Positions 1 to 7,282 of a stretch of 29,714 nucleotides of DNA are shown here, piece by piece. The position numbers and the translations under genes were made by a program. The first letter of the stretch is position 1, and the number at the start of each line of letters is the position of its first letter. Under the pieces are notes generated by a model, which was given only the letters and a program-made list of their open reading frames with translations, was not told the origin of the DNA and ran no database searches. The stretch covers positions 1 to 29,714 of the forward strand of contig JAZQMO010000026.1 in the NCBI GenBank assembly GCA_045543495.1, written 5' to 3'. Origin of the DNA: RGIG5579 sp045543495 (GTDB taxonomy: Bacteria; Bacillota; Clostridia; Oscillospirales; SIG627).

Positions 1-126
1 GATGGATCCCATCTCAGCGGCAATTTTTATCTTTTCTTATAAATAAGAAGCTCAGGATTTTCACCGTTTTTCTCGTACGTACAAATAAGAATGAAGTCCA
101 AATTGGCGACAATTATATTATTTTTT

Positions 127-597
127 TCAAGGGAGAAGAATAACTTCTCTCCCCTTCTTGATTGCATAGTCGAGTGCAATCTTGGTGCCGCTTTTGCGGG
201 TGGTGGGAGCGTTTGGTTCGTCGTAATAGACGATGCAGTATTTGCTGTTGTTTATCATCTCATAGTTGCGCTCGACGTAGGCGGCTCTGCCTGAGCCGTG
301 GAGGTTTTCGGGGTAATAGGTATCGTCGTAAGATTTGAGCAAATAGGCCAGATAGTCATCATTGATGAACGGGAACTCTGCCCGCACGTAGATTCGTTTT
401 ACGTGTGGGTATTTTTCTTTTATTTTGGTCACGAGCTCGAGGCAGAGACGGTCGAACTCGGATTTACTGCCGAACAGGAATGTGTCCACATTTTCGTCAG
501 TGATCAGTCTTTCAACAACTTCGGTTATTTTCGTCCTCAGTTCTTCGGTTTCGTTTATGGTTCTGTGACCAAAAAAGCAGCAAGTATTTTCTTTCAT
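127..597 (-). CDS. SLOG-family (DUF1273/YpsA-like) nucleotide-binding-fold protein
   Basis: A 156-residue protein that opens with the C-F-F-G-H-R motif near residues 7-12, typical of the YpsA/DUF1273 branch of the SLOG (Rossmann-like) superfamily. The family's later signatures are also present: G-S-K-S-E-F-D-R-L (around 43-51), R-N-Y-E-M-I (around 110-115), and a C-terminal S-G-T-K-I-A-L-D-Y-A segment. The usual G-G/G-F-D loop has become G-S-K-S-E-F-D. SLOG proteins are thought to bind nucleotides or nucleotide-derived ligands, but the substrate is not predictable here. Start ATG at 597 has a GAGGTG ribosome site (603-608). The gene diverges from an XRE regulator across a palindrome array, and an extended -10 element lies at 627-632. 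The stretch is AT-rich compared with the rest of the window, which suggests acquisition. Family call is fairly sure; biological role unknown. Confidence 0.8.
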   Translation of the reverse strand: MKENTCCFFGHRTINETEELRTKITEVVERLITDENVDTFLFGSKSEFDRLCLELVTKIKEKYPHVKRIYVRAEFPFINDDYLAYLLKSYDDTYYPENLHGSGRAAYVERNYEMINNSKYCIVYYDEPNAPTTRKSGTKIALDYAIKKGREVILLP

Positions 598-607
598 ATA
601 TTCACCT

Positions 608-710
608 CGATATGCGATATATCGTAATTATAACACAAACAAACCAACTTTGCGATATATCCCACACGATATATCGAATATTTTTATAAAATTATAACAA
701 CGATATATCG
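608..710. promoter_or_regulatory. Divergent control region with repeated CGATATATCG palindromes
   Basis: Perfect CGATATATCG copies lie at 615-624, 667-676 and 701-710. A one-mismatch copy is at 653-662 and a degenerate half-overlapping copy at 608-617. On the minus strand an extended -10 (TGTTATAAT, hexamer at 627-632) with a weak -35 at 650-655 serves the SLOG gene. The 615-624 palindrome sits at its likely transcription start and the 653-662 copy covers its -35. For the plus-strand XRE gene, TATAAC at 693-698 is a possible -10, with palindromes on both sides. The inference is that the XRE protein binds these sites and represses both directions. Confidence 0.75.
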
Positions 711-723
711 TAGAGGTGGTTCT

Positions 724-966
724 GTGAATACTAAAAACGCAGTTGCGAACCGTATTATTCAATTGTGTAATCAGAAAAATATTGCAATAAATGCTTTAGC
801 AAATATATCGGGTATATCTCCGTCAACTCTTTATAGTGTTTTGAACGAAAAGAGTCAGAATCCCGGCATTGTTACCATAAAAAAATTATGTGATGGATTA
901 GAAATTTCCTTGCGCGAATTCTTTGACGATGACATTTTTGATGATATAGAGCAGGAAATTAAATAA
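724..966 (+). CDS. XRE/Cro-type helix-turn-helix regulator
   Basis: An 80-residue single-domain DNA-binding protein. Residues 5-67 form an HTH_3/XRE fold, with the recognition region I-S-G-I-S-P-S-T-L-Y-S-V-L-N (around 28-41) followed by the family's P-x-x-x-T-I-K-K-L-C-D-G-L-x-I-S-L-x-x-F-F helices. The tail is acidic (DDDIFDDIEQE). GTG start at 724 is chosen because of the GAGGTGG ribosome site at 712-718. It faces away from the SLOG gene and is flanked by four good CGATATATCG sites, so autoregulation and control of the neighbour is the simplest reading. The gene is clearly AT-richer than the genes to its right. An intrinsic terminator follows at 980-1012. Confidence 0.85.
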   Translation: MNTKNAVANRIIQLCNQKNIAINALANISGISPSTLYSVLNEKSQNPGIVTIKKLCDGLEISLREFFDDDIFDDIEQEIK

Positions 967-979
967 CTTTAGGAATAGC

Positions 980-1012
980 AAAGCACTCTGCCATAACAGC
1001 AGAGTGCTTTTT
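980..1012 (+). terminator. Intrinsic terminator of the XRE gene
   Basis: An 11-bp perfect stem, AAAGCACTCTG (980-990) with CAGAGTGCTTT (1000-1010), followed by further T residues. It lies 14 bases after the XRE stop codon. Confidence 0.85.
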
Positions 1013-1021
1013 CGTGAAAAA

Positions 1022-1061
1022 TTAAGCCATTTACACTCGGTTTCAAGTGTAAATGGCTTAA
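1022..1061. repeat. Perfect 16-bp inverted repeat
   Basis: TTAAGCCATTTACACT (1022-1037) pairs exactly with 1046-1061 around an 8-base loop. It has no T tract on the plus side and lies just after the XRE terminator, so a second terminator is not the obvious reading. The TGGCTTA end of the arm recurs at 1129-1135, 1140-1146 and 1147-1153. It could be a recombination or protein-binding site at the edge of the AT-rich cassette. No gene was seen between 967 and 1204. Confidence 0.7.
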
Positions 1062-1168
1062 AGATTTTTGGAACTTTTGCTCTTGCCTTGCCCACTTAAA
1101 ACCGTCATTTTTGCACAAAAACATGCATTGGCTTAAGTTTGGCTTATGGCTTACGATTTTAGCGGTTC

Positions 1169-1202
1169 AAAACCTCGAAAAACACAGTGTTTATGCGGTT
1201 TT
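1169..1202 (-). terminator. Possible terminator after lysS
   Basis: Read on the minus strand, an imperfect hairpin (AAAACC...AAACAC paired with GTGTTT...GGTTTT, two-base apex, one internal loop) lies directly downstream of the lysS stop. It ends in GGTTTT rather than a long U run, so its efficiency is uncertain. Confidence 0.45.
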
Positions 1203-1204
1203 TC

Positions 1205-2695
1205 TCAGTCTAAAGGTTTCATTGTGGGGAACAGGAGGACATCACGGATGGAGGCGGAGTCGGTGAGGAGCATGACCAGGCGGTCGATGCCGAAGCCGAG
1301 GCCGCCCGTGGGGGGCATACCGTATTCCATGGCGGTGACATAGTCATAATCCACCTCGGCACGGGTATCGGGCTCTGCGGCACGCTTAGCGGCTACCTGA
1401 GTTTCGAAGCGCTCCTTCTGATCGATGGGATCGTTCAGCTCGGAGAAGGCGTTACCGAACTCGGTGGCATTGATGAAGTACTCAAAGCGCTCGGTGAAGC
1501 GGGGGTCGGTGGGCTTCTTCTTAGCCAAGGGGCTGTTTTCCACGGGATAATCGTAGATAAAGGTGGGTTGAATGAGTTTCTCCTCTACATAGGCATCAAA
1601 GAACTCAATGAGGACGGTGCCGCAGGTGGCGTTAGCGGGAACCTCAACGTGGTGCTCCTTAGCGCAGGCACGGGCCTCTTCGTCACTCTTCCAGGAATGA
1701 TAATCCACGCCGGCATACTTCTTCACGGCATCCACCATGGTCATTCTTTCCCAATGACCCATATCAATTTCCTTGCCCTGATAGGTGATGAGGGTGCTGC
1801 CGCAGATCTTTTCGGCAAGACCCTTATACAGCTCCTCTACCAGATCCATCATACCGTAATAATCGGTGAAGGCCTGATACAGCTCAACGGTGGTAAACTC
1901 GGGATTGTGCTTGGTATCCATACCCTCATTACGGAAGATACGGCCTACCTCATATACTCGGTGCATACCGCCCACGATAAGACGCTTTAAGTAAAGCTCG
2001 GTCTCAATACGCAGGTACATATCCATATCCAGCGTATTATGATGGGTGGCAAAGCTTCTTGCGGCGGCGCCGATCTCCAAGGGAACGAGAATGGGGGTGT
2101 CTACCTCCAAAAAGCCCTTGTTATCCAGATAGTTTCTGACCTCCTTGAGGATAGCGGAGCGCTTATAGAACACGTCCTTCACCTCGGGGTTTACAATGAG
2201 GTCCACATATCTCTGACGGTAGCGCATATCGGTATTGGTCAGGCCGTGGAACTTCTCGGGCAGGGGGATGAGGGACTTGGAAAGGAGGGTGATCTTCTTG
2301 CAATGGACGGAGACCTCACCGGTGCGGGTGGTGAAGACAAACCCCTCCACGCCGATGATATCACCGATATCCCACTTTTTGAAGGAGGCGTAATCCTCTT
2401 CTCCCACATCGTCACGCTTGACGTAAAGCTGAATGTTGCCCTTTTCATCGGCAAGATTACAGAAGGAGGCCTTACCCATCACACGGCGGCTGAGCATTCT
2501 GCCGGCGATGCGCACTTCCCTCTCCTGTCCTTCTACATAGCTTTCTTTAATCTCAGCAGAGTAGGCGTTGAAATCAAATTTGGTGATCTCATAGGGGTTC
2601 TTTCCCTGACTCTGCAATTCAAAAAGCTTTTCACGGCGAATCTTAACCTGTTCACTGAAATTTTCTTCTGTTTGATTCTGAATGTTCTGGTCCAT
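1205..2695 (-). CDS. lysS: Lysine--tRNA ligase (class II)
   Basis: A 496-residue class II aminoacyl-tRNA synthetase that charges tRNA-Lys. The N-terminal OB-fold anticodon-binding domain (around 55-150, with V-R-I-A-G-R-M-L-S-R-R) precedes the catalytic core. Motif 2 region R-I-F-R-N-E-G-M-D-T-K-H-N-P-E-F-T is present, as is a complete motif 3 (G-G-L-G-F-G-I-D-R-L-V-M-L-L-T) near the C-terminus. Length matches the family. The stretch before motif 2 reads L-E-I-G-A-A-A-R-S-F-A-T-H-H-N, where most bacterial enzymes have A-G-G-A-x-A-R-P-F-x-T-H-H-N. The following segment is R-I-E-T-E-L-Y-L-K rather than R-I-A-P/T-E-L. Start ATG has an AAAGGAAAG ribosome site. It follows greA by 24 bases and is probably the last gene of the ftsEX unit; the greA-lysS pairing is common in Firmicutes. 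Confidence 0.97.
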   Translation of the reverse strand: MDQNIQNQTEENFSEQVKIRREKLFELQSQGKNPYEITKFDFNAYSAEIKESYVEGQEREVRIAGRMLSRRVMGKASFCNLADEKGNIQLYVKRDDVGEEDYASFKKWDIGDIIGVEGFVFTTRTGEVSVHCKKITLLSKSLIPLPEKFHGLTNTDMRYRQRYVDLIVNPEVKDVFYKRSAILKEVRNYLDNKGFLEVDTPILVPLEIGAAARSFATHHNTLDMDMYLRIETELYLKRLIVGGMHRVYEVGRIFRNEGMDTKHNPEFTTVELYQAFTDYYGMMDLVEELYKGLAEKICGSTLITYQGKEIDMGHWERMTMVDAVKKYAGVDYHSWKSDEEARACAKEHHVEVPANATCGTVLIEFFDAYVEEKLIQPTFIYDYPVENSPLAKKKPTDPRFTERFEYFINATEFGNAFSELNDPIDQKERFETQVAAKRAAEPDTRAEVDYDYVTAMEYGMPPTGGLGFGIDRLVMLLTDSASIRDVLLFPTMKPLD

Positions 2696-2719
2696 AATGC
2701 TTTCCTTTAGAATACTTGA

Positions 2720-3190
2720 TTACACGATCTCAAGGATCTTAACTTTCACAGCACCGCCGGGAGTTTCAAACGAAACCTCTTCTCCGGGCTTCTTTCCCAA
2801 GAGGGCTTTTCCGATGGGAGACTCATCACTGATCTTATTTTCAAGAGGATCGGACTCGGTAGAGCCGACGATGGTATAGGTGACCTCTTCGTCAAAGGAG
2901 ATGTCATACACCTTCACGGAGGAACCCACATGGATCACATTTTTCTTTCCGGTATCCTTAATGAGCTCAATGTTTTCCAGAATATCCTCCAATTCAGCAA
3001 TGTGACGCTCCACCTCTGCCTGCTCGTTTTTGGCTTCGTCATACTCGCTGTTCTCGGAAAGATCTCCGAATGCTTTTGCCTGTTTTAAGGCTTCTGCAAC
3101 TTCCTTGCGCTTTACGACCTTCAGGTACTCCAATTCTTCCTTCAGTTTCTGAAGTCCTTCGGCGGTAACAAAAGTAGGTTTGGCTGCCAT
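2720..3190 (-). CDS. greA: Transcription elongation factor GreA
   Basis: A 156-residue protein of usual GreA length. It enters the secondary channel of RNA polymerase and stimulates cleavage of backtracked RNA. The N-terminal antiparallel coiled coil (around 10-75) carries the tip motif G-D-L-S-E-N-S-E-Y-D-E-A-K, whose acidic residues assist Mg2+-dependent cleavage. The C-terminal FKBP-like domain follows (V-G-S-S-V-K-V to the end, with S-P-I-G-K-A-L-L-G-K). Start ATG at 3190 has a GAGGAGA ribosome site. The gap to the upstream M23 peptidase gene is 38 bases and I see no good promoter in it, so it is probably read from the division operon together with lysS. Confidence 0.97.
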   Translation of the reverse strand: MAAKPTFVTAEGLQKLKEELEYLKVVKRKEVAEALKQAKAFGDLSENSEYDEAKNEQAEVERHIAELEDILENIELIKDTGKKNVIHVGSSVKVYDISFDEEVTYTIVGSTESDPLENKISDESPIGKALLGKKPGEEVSFETPGGAVKVKILEIV

Positions 3191-3228
3191 ATCAAATCTC
3201 CTCTGATTTTCAATATTTTATTTAAAAC

Positions 3229-4416
3229 TTATGGTTTTACAAGGTAATTTGCGGGATTTACCACAACGGAGGATCCGTTTGCTCCCACGGGTGCATAGAT
3301 CTCAATATGAAGGTGCGGGCCGGAGGAATTACCGGTAGAGCCGATCATTCCCAACTGCTGACCCTGTGTTACGGTCTGCCCCAAGGAAACGCTGAAGGAA
3401 TCCAAATGAGCATAGCGGGAAATATAACCGCCGCCGTGATCCACGAGAACATAGTTGCCCCAGCTCCAATGGTAGGTTCTTCCCACCACCTTGCCGCTTG
3501 CAATGGCAAGAGCGGGGATCTTACCGTTATAGGCCCAGCCGCCAACGGCAATATCCATACCGTTATGGCCGCCGCCCGGAATAAAGTTCCAAGAAATATA
3601 ACCGGGATAAGCGGCGGGCAAGGGCCAAGTAAAGCCGGTGGGTCCGGGACGGGTAACAGACTGTGCGGCGATCTGATCAATGACCTTTTGCAGATCGTTT
3701 TCCAGCTTTTTCTTTTCGCTTGAGGCCATATTATAGGCAGATTGAAGCTGCTTTTGATCGTTTTGAAGCTGAGCGAGCTGGGCTTCCGCCTCGGCCTGCT
3801 TTTCCTTTTGGATCTCAATTAAAGCTTCATATTCGGCATACTTTTCTTCGCTGGCCTTCAGGGCAATATCAATTTCCTCCTTGGCCTTTTCAATGGCCTC
3901 TCGGTCGGAAACGAGGGCTTCAATGATCTTGCGGTCATATTCCAGCATATCATTGATCACCTCCGAGCGGGAGATGATATCCGAAAGATCGGCAGAGCCC
4001 AAAATAAAATCGATATAGCTCATATTGCCGCTTTCCTGAGCGAACACGAGCCGTTCCTTAAACAGATTAAAATTCTTATCGATCCTTTGATTCAAGAGAT
4101 CGATCTCGGCTTCTTTTGCCTTGGTCAATTCCGTATATTCCATAATCAGGCTCGAAATGGTATCGATCTGATCCTGATAGGAATTCATTTCGTCATAGAT
4201 CAGCTGCAAGGCGGCAAGCTGATTGTTGGCTTTCTTTTTTGCTTCCGCAAGCAGACCCGCCAAGCGTTTTTGCTCCTTCTTTTGTGCCTCCAGCTGACTG
4301 GACAAATAATCCTTTTGCTGGGTCAGGGAGCCTGCACCGGTTGCGGTGAAGGTACAGCACGAGCCGATCAAAATGACGAAAACAAGAAGAAAAGAAATCG
4401 TCTTTTTCCAATTCAT
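3229..4416 (-). CDS. Secreted coiled-coil M23 peptidase (EnvC/PcsB-type murein hydrolase)
   Basis: A 395-residue exported protein. Signal peptide at residues 1-28; a long charged coiled coil at about 30-250; a Pro/Gly linker; then an M23 (LytM) endopeptidase domain at about 262-392. Zinc and catalytic residues are visible: H284-x3-D288, H337 and the H368-x-H370 pair, so the peptidase should be active, unlike the degenerate LytM domain of E. coli EnvC. FtsX proteins recruit and activate partners of this architecture (EnvC, PcsB, RipC) to cut septal peptidoglycan. The gene is in the same unit as ftsE and ftsX, separated only by the S41 protease gene (18 bases away), which supports that role. 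ATG has an AGGAG site seven bases upstream. Confidence 0.92.
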   Translation of the reverse strand: MNWKKTISFLLVFVILIGSCCTFTATGAGSLTQQKDYLSSQLEAQKKEQKRLAGLLAEAKKKANNQLAALQLIYDEMNSYQDQIDTISSLIMEYTELTKAKEAEIDLLNQRIDKNFNLFKERLVFAQESGNMSYIDFILGSADLSDIISRSEVINDMLEYDRKIIEALVSDREAIEKAKEEIDIALKASEEKYAEYEALIEIQKEKQAEAEAQLAQLQNDQKQLQSAYNMASSEKKKLENDLQKVIDQIAAQSVTRPGPTGFTWPLPAAYPGYISWNFIPGGGHNGMDIAVGGWAYNGKIPALAIASGKVVGRTYHWSWGNYVLVDHGGGYISRYAHLDSFSVSLGQTVTQGQQLGMIGSTGNSSGPHLHIEIYAPVGANGSSVVVNPANYLVKP

Positions 4417-4434
4417 ATGATACTCCTAAATGGC

Positions 4435-5628
4435 TTATGATACGCCTAAGGCGCTGATGGCTTCCTGCAGCTGGTTATCCTCCTCGTGGGTCACCAGATA
4501 CAGATTGGCGGCTTTCAAATCGCAGGGCAGATCGGGAGAAACTCCGATCTTCTCAAAGCTTGGGGATTTGGGCGGGGTGAAGGTCATATTGGAGAGCACG
4601 AGGGCGGAGCCGTCATCCATCTCCACAACGGTTTGAACCACGCTTTTTCCGTAGCTTGTGTTTCCGATGATCACGGCAGCCTCATAATCCTTCAGGGCGG
4701 CGGCAAACAGCTCCGAGGCACAGGCAGAGCCCTGATTGATGAGAACGGATATGGGAAGCTGAGTCGCGTAATCATCGCTGTGAATCTCTTTTTTGTTGCC
4801 ACTGCGGTCCACGGTATGCACCAAAACACCCTTAGGAAGCAGGTGATCCAGCATTTCGCAGCAGATATCGATCCTTGAGCCGGAGGTGTTTCTCACATCA
4901 AAAATGAGCCCTTCCACCTCGGCGGCATAAAGAGCCTGCAAGGCAGAGGAAAATTCGCTTGCGGTATTTTCCGTAAAATCAAAGATCTGAACATAACCGA
5001 TATTATCCTGCAGGATCTCATAATCTACGGTGGAGACCTGAACCTCCTTACGGGTCACGGTGAACTCCATATCCAAAACCTGAGCGGCAAGACGGCGCTT
5101 GACGGCAATGGTGACCTGTGTTCCCTCTTGGCCCGAAATGGCACGGATGGTATCGTAAAAGCCCATTTCCGAGGCAAGCTTTCCATCCACCTGATACAAA
5201 ACGTCACCGCTCTTCAGGCCGCTTTGATCGGCGGGAGAGGAGGGATAAACGGTATAAACGACGGTTTCCTTCTTTTTCGCATCGTAGGTAAAGCGAACTC
5301 CGATGCCGATGCCGCTGTCCCCATTTTCCTTTTGGTACAGTTCATACTCCTCGGGAGACAGATAACGGGAATAGGGATCGTTCAGGGAGGAGATATATCC
5401 CTGAATCAAGCCGTTTTCCGTATTTTCTTCATCCAGAGCACCGTAGAAATTTTCACGGATGAGCAAATCGGCCTGCGCCAATTTGGAAAAATCAGATTGG
5501 GTTTTGGTCAGGCTGTCTACCTTTTCCTGATACTCCATATCCACAAAAGAATAGGTGATCTGAAAGGTCAAGAGAACAGAAAAGAGAATCAGAATAAGTG
5601 CGGTAGGCACCGATATCTTTTTCTTCAA
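4435..5628 (-). CDS. Membrane-anchored S41 C-terminal processing protease with PDZ domain
   Basis: A 397-residue protein with an N-terminal membrane segment (about 8-28), a helical cap region, a PDZ domain (about 105-185, with S-G-L-K-S-G-D-V-L-Y-Q-V-D-G) and an S41 protease core. The Ser/Lys/Gln set is present: S305 in S-A-C-A-S-E, K328 in S-Y-G-K-S, and Q332. The D-L-R-x-N-P-G-G loop usual in CtpA/CtpB is altered to D-V-R-N-T-S-G-S (244-251). The start is TTG at 5628, set by a GGAGG site eight bases upstream. It lies between ftsX (33 bases) and the M23 gene (18 bases), so processing or turnover of the M23 hydrolase or another division protein is a reasonable inference. A CtpB-like sporulation role is the alternative. 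Confidence 0.92.
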   Translation of the reverse strand: MKKKISVPTALILILFSVLLTFQITYSFVDMEYQEKVDSLTKTQSDFSKLAQADLLIRENFYGALDEENTENGLIQGYISSLNDPYSRYLSPEEYELYQKENGDSGIGIGVRFTYDAKKKETVVYTVYPSSPADQSGLKSGDVLYQVDGKLASEMGFYDTIRAISGQEGTQVTIAVKRRLAAQVLDMEFTVTRKEVQVSTVDYEILQDNIGYVQIFDFTENTASEFSSALQALYAAEVEGLIFDVRNTSGSRIDICCEMLDHLLPKGVLVHTVDRSGNKKEIHSDDYATQLPISVLINQGSACASELFAAALKDYEAAVIIGNTSYGKSVVQTVVEMDDGSALVLSNMTFTPPKSPSFEKIGVSPDLPCDLKAANLYLVTHEEDNQLQEAISALGVS

Positions 5629-5661
5629 AACAAAATCCTCCGAATCAGGAATGGAACGGGA

Positions 5662-6576
5662 TCAATCCCTGTTGTACTTTCTCAGGGAAATCAAGCTTCC
5701 CACAATACCAAGGCCAATGCCGATGGCGACAAAGGCGATCAGAAGCTCCTTTACAATGGAGCCAAAGGGCAAAATGGAGATCAGACCGCTACCGCCGAGA
5801 ATGTTCACAGCAAACACACGGTAAACATAGTACTGAAGGCCGAAGGCGATGGCGGTGGAAGCGCCGCCCAAAAGCATACCCTCCAATACAAAGGGGAAGG
5901 CCACGAAAAAGCCCGAGGCTCCCACGTAACGCATAATGGAGACCTCTTCCCTTCTGGAGAACACGGTAAGCTTGATGGTATTGACGATGATGAACACGCT
6001 GACCACCAGAAGCAGGATCATCAGCCAGCTGAAAATGAGGGATGCACCGGATTTGATCTCATCGATCTTTTCCGCAACCTCCCGGCGGTCATTGATCTTC
6101 TCAACGCTGCCTCGGGTTTCCTCTTCCTCATTCATATTCTTGATCTGATAGGTGATATCGTTGACACGGCTCGCATCGTCATAGGTGATGACAAGCTCGT
6201 CCTTACAGGGGTTATCATCATCATACATTTGCAAAATATCGCCGTAATCGCCGTAATCCTCAAACAGGGAGCGCAAGACCTCATCCTTGGTGATCCACTC
6301 CACGGTCTCAACCCCCTTGAGGGCCTCGATCTTTTCCTGCAAACGGCGGGTGGTATGATCCTCGGTGGTTTTGGAAACGAAAACAACGATCTTGTTATAA
6401 GCATTGATCTCTTCCAGATTGTGATCCACGTTGACCTTCAGTGCCCAAGTACAGCCCGTTACCAAAAGGGCCGAGGTCAAAACGAACACGGTGGCAAGGC
6501 TCATAAGGCTGTTGCGAACAATGCCCTGAAAAGCAAGACGGAAGAAGTATGCGGGATTGTAGAACTTAATTTTCAT
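5662..6576 (-). CDS. ftsX: Cell division protein FtsX
   Basis: A 304-residue ABC-type permease of usual FtsX length. TM1 at about 22-45 is followed by a large extracellular loop (about 50-165) and then three TM helices near 172-200, 220-245 and 270-295. The cytoplasmic segment R-R-E-E-V-S-I-M-R-Y-V-G-A, typical of FtsX, lies between TM2 and TM3. With FtsE it passes ATP-driven conformational change to a periplasmic or extracellular murein hydrolase. Its start overlaps the ftsE stop by 11 bases (translational coupling), with a GGGAGG ribosome site inside ftsE. Confidence 0.96.
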   Translation of the reverse strand: MKIKFYNPAYFFRLAFQGIVRNSLMSLATVFVLTSALLVTGCTWALKVNVDHNLEEINAYNKIVVFVSKTTEDHTTRRLQEKIEALKGVETVEWITKDEVLRSLFEDYGDYGDILQMYDDDNPCKDELVITYDDASRVNDITYQIKNMNEEEETRGSVEKINDRREVAEKIDEIKSGASLIFSWLMILLLVVSVFIIVNTIKLTVFSRREEVSIMRYVGASGFFVAFPFVLEGMLLGGASTAIAFGLQYYVYRVFAVNILGGSGLISILPFGSIVKELLIAFVAIGIGLGIVGSLISLRKYNRD

Positions 6577-7249
6577 CGAACATACCTCCCTGCCGATCGC
6601 TGCAGACCTTACCGTCCTTCATGGTGATCACACGCTTTTTATAGTAATTGACAAGGTTCACATTGTGGGTAATGACAATGACCGTTTTCCCGAGATCATT
6701 GATCCGCAGAAGCAATTCCATAATTTCAATGGCCATATAGGGGTCCACATTGGCGGTGGGCTCATCGGCAATGATCACATCGGGATTGTTGACGAGGGCA
6801 CGGGCCAGAGCGACTCTCTGCTGCTCGCCGCCGGAAAGCTCGGCGGGCTTGCAATCGCCCTTATCCTCAAGCCCAACAAGCTTTAAGAAATTAGCCACAC
6901 GGGGCTTGATCTTCTTTTTGGACTCGCCCAAAACGTGCATGGCAAAGGAAATGTTTTCCGCCGCAGTCATATTGGGAAGGAGGCGGAAATCCTGAAATAC
7001 GATGCCGATGGTGCGGCGAAGCTTGGGCACCTTAAAACGGCTCATACGGGAAAGATTGAATTTGCCGATCATAATACGGCCACCGGAGGGCTTTTCCTCG
7101 CAAAGCAAAAGCTTAGTCAGAGTGGTTTTACCCGCACCGCTGGCGCCGACGACGAAGACGAACTCTCCGTCCTGAATCTCAAGGTCTACGTTTTTCAAGG
7201 CGCGGGTGCCGTTGGGATAGACCTTTGTTACATTTTCAAATGTGATCAT
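6566..7249 (-). CDS. ftsE: Cell division ATP-binding protein FtsE
   Basis: A 227-residue ABC ATPase. Walker A G-A-S-G-A-G-K-T at 35-42, Q-loop Q86, signature L-S-G-G-E-Q-Q at 138-144, Walker B V-I-I-A-D-E at 158-163, and an H-loop in V-I-T-H-N. The opening M-I-T-F-E-N-V-T-K-V-Y-P-N-G is typical of FtsE. It pairs with FtsX to energise septal wall hydrolysis. ATG at 7249 has an AAGGA site. It begins 33 bases after the cdaR-like regulator, so it is probably co-transcribed with it. Confidence 0.97.
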   Translation of the reverse strand: MITFENVTKVYPNGTRALKNVDLEIQDGEFVFVVGASGAGKTTLTKLLLCEEKPSGGRIMIGKFNLSRMSRFKVPKLRRTIGIVFQDFRLLPNMTAAENISFAMHVLGESKKKIKPRVANFLKLVGLEDKGDCKPAELSGGEQQRVALARALVNNPDVIIADEPTANVDPYMAIEIMELLLRINDLGKTVIVITHNVNLVNYYKKRVITMKDGKVCSDRQGGMFDEN

Positions 7250-7282
7250 ATAACATCCTTTTTCTTCGTAGAAATTACGCTC

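Noticed and set aside
1..46. Short plus-strand open frames touching the left edge (ending at 42 or 46), possible gene tails
   Set aside because: No recognisable residues, no terminator after them, and two frames compete. Nothing else was seen in 1-126.
131..153. Inverted GGGAGAAG/CTTCTC repeat at the 3' end of the SLOG gene as a terminator
   Set aside because: It lies inside the coding end, and no U run follows on the minus strand.
967..1204. tRNA or small RNA gene in the gap before lysS
   Set aside because: No cloverleaf, T-loop consensus or promoter was found; only the repeats and terminators listed.
5128..6627. Long plus-strand open frame opposite ftsX and the S41 gene
   Set aside because: Low-complexity composition typical of an antisense shadow; the minus-strand genes have complete family motifs.
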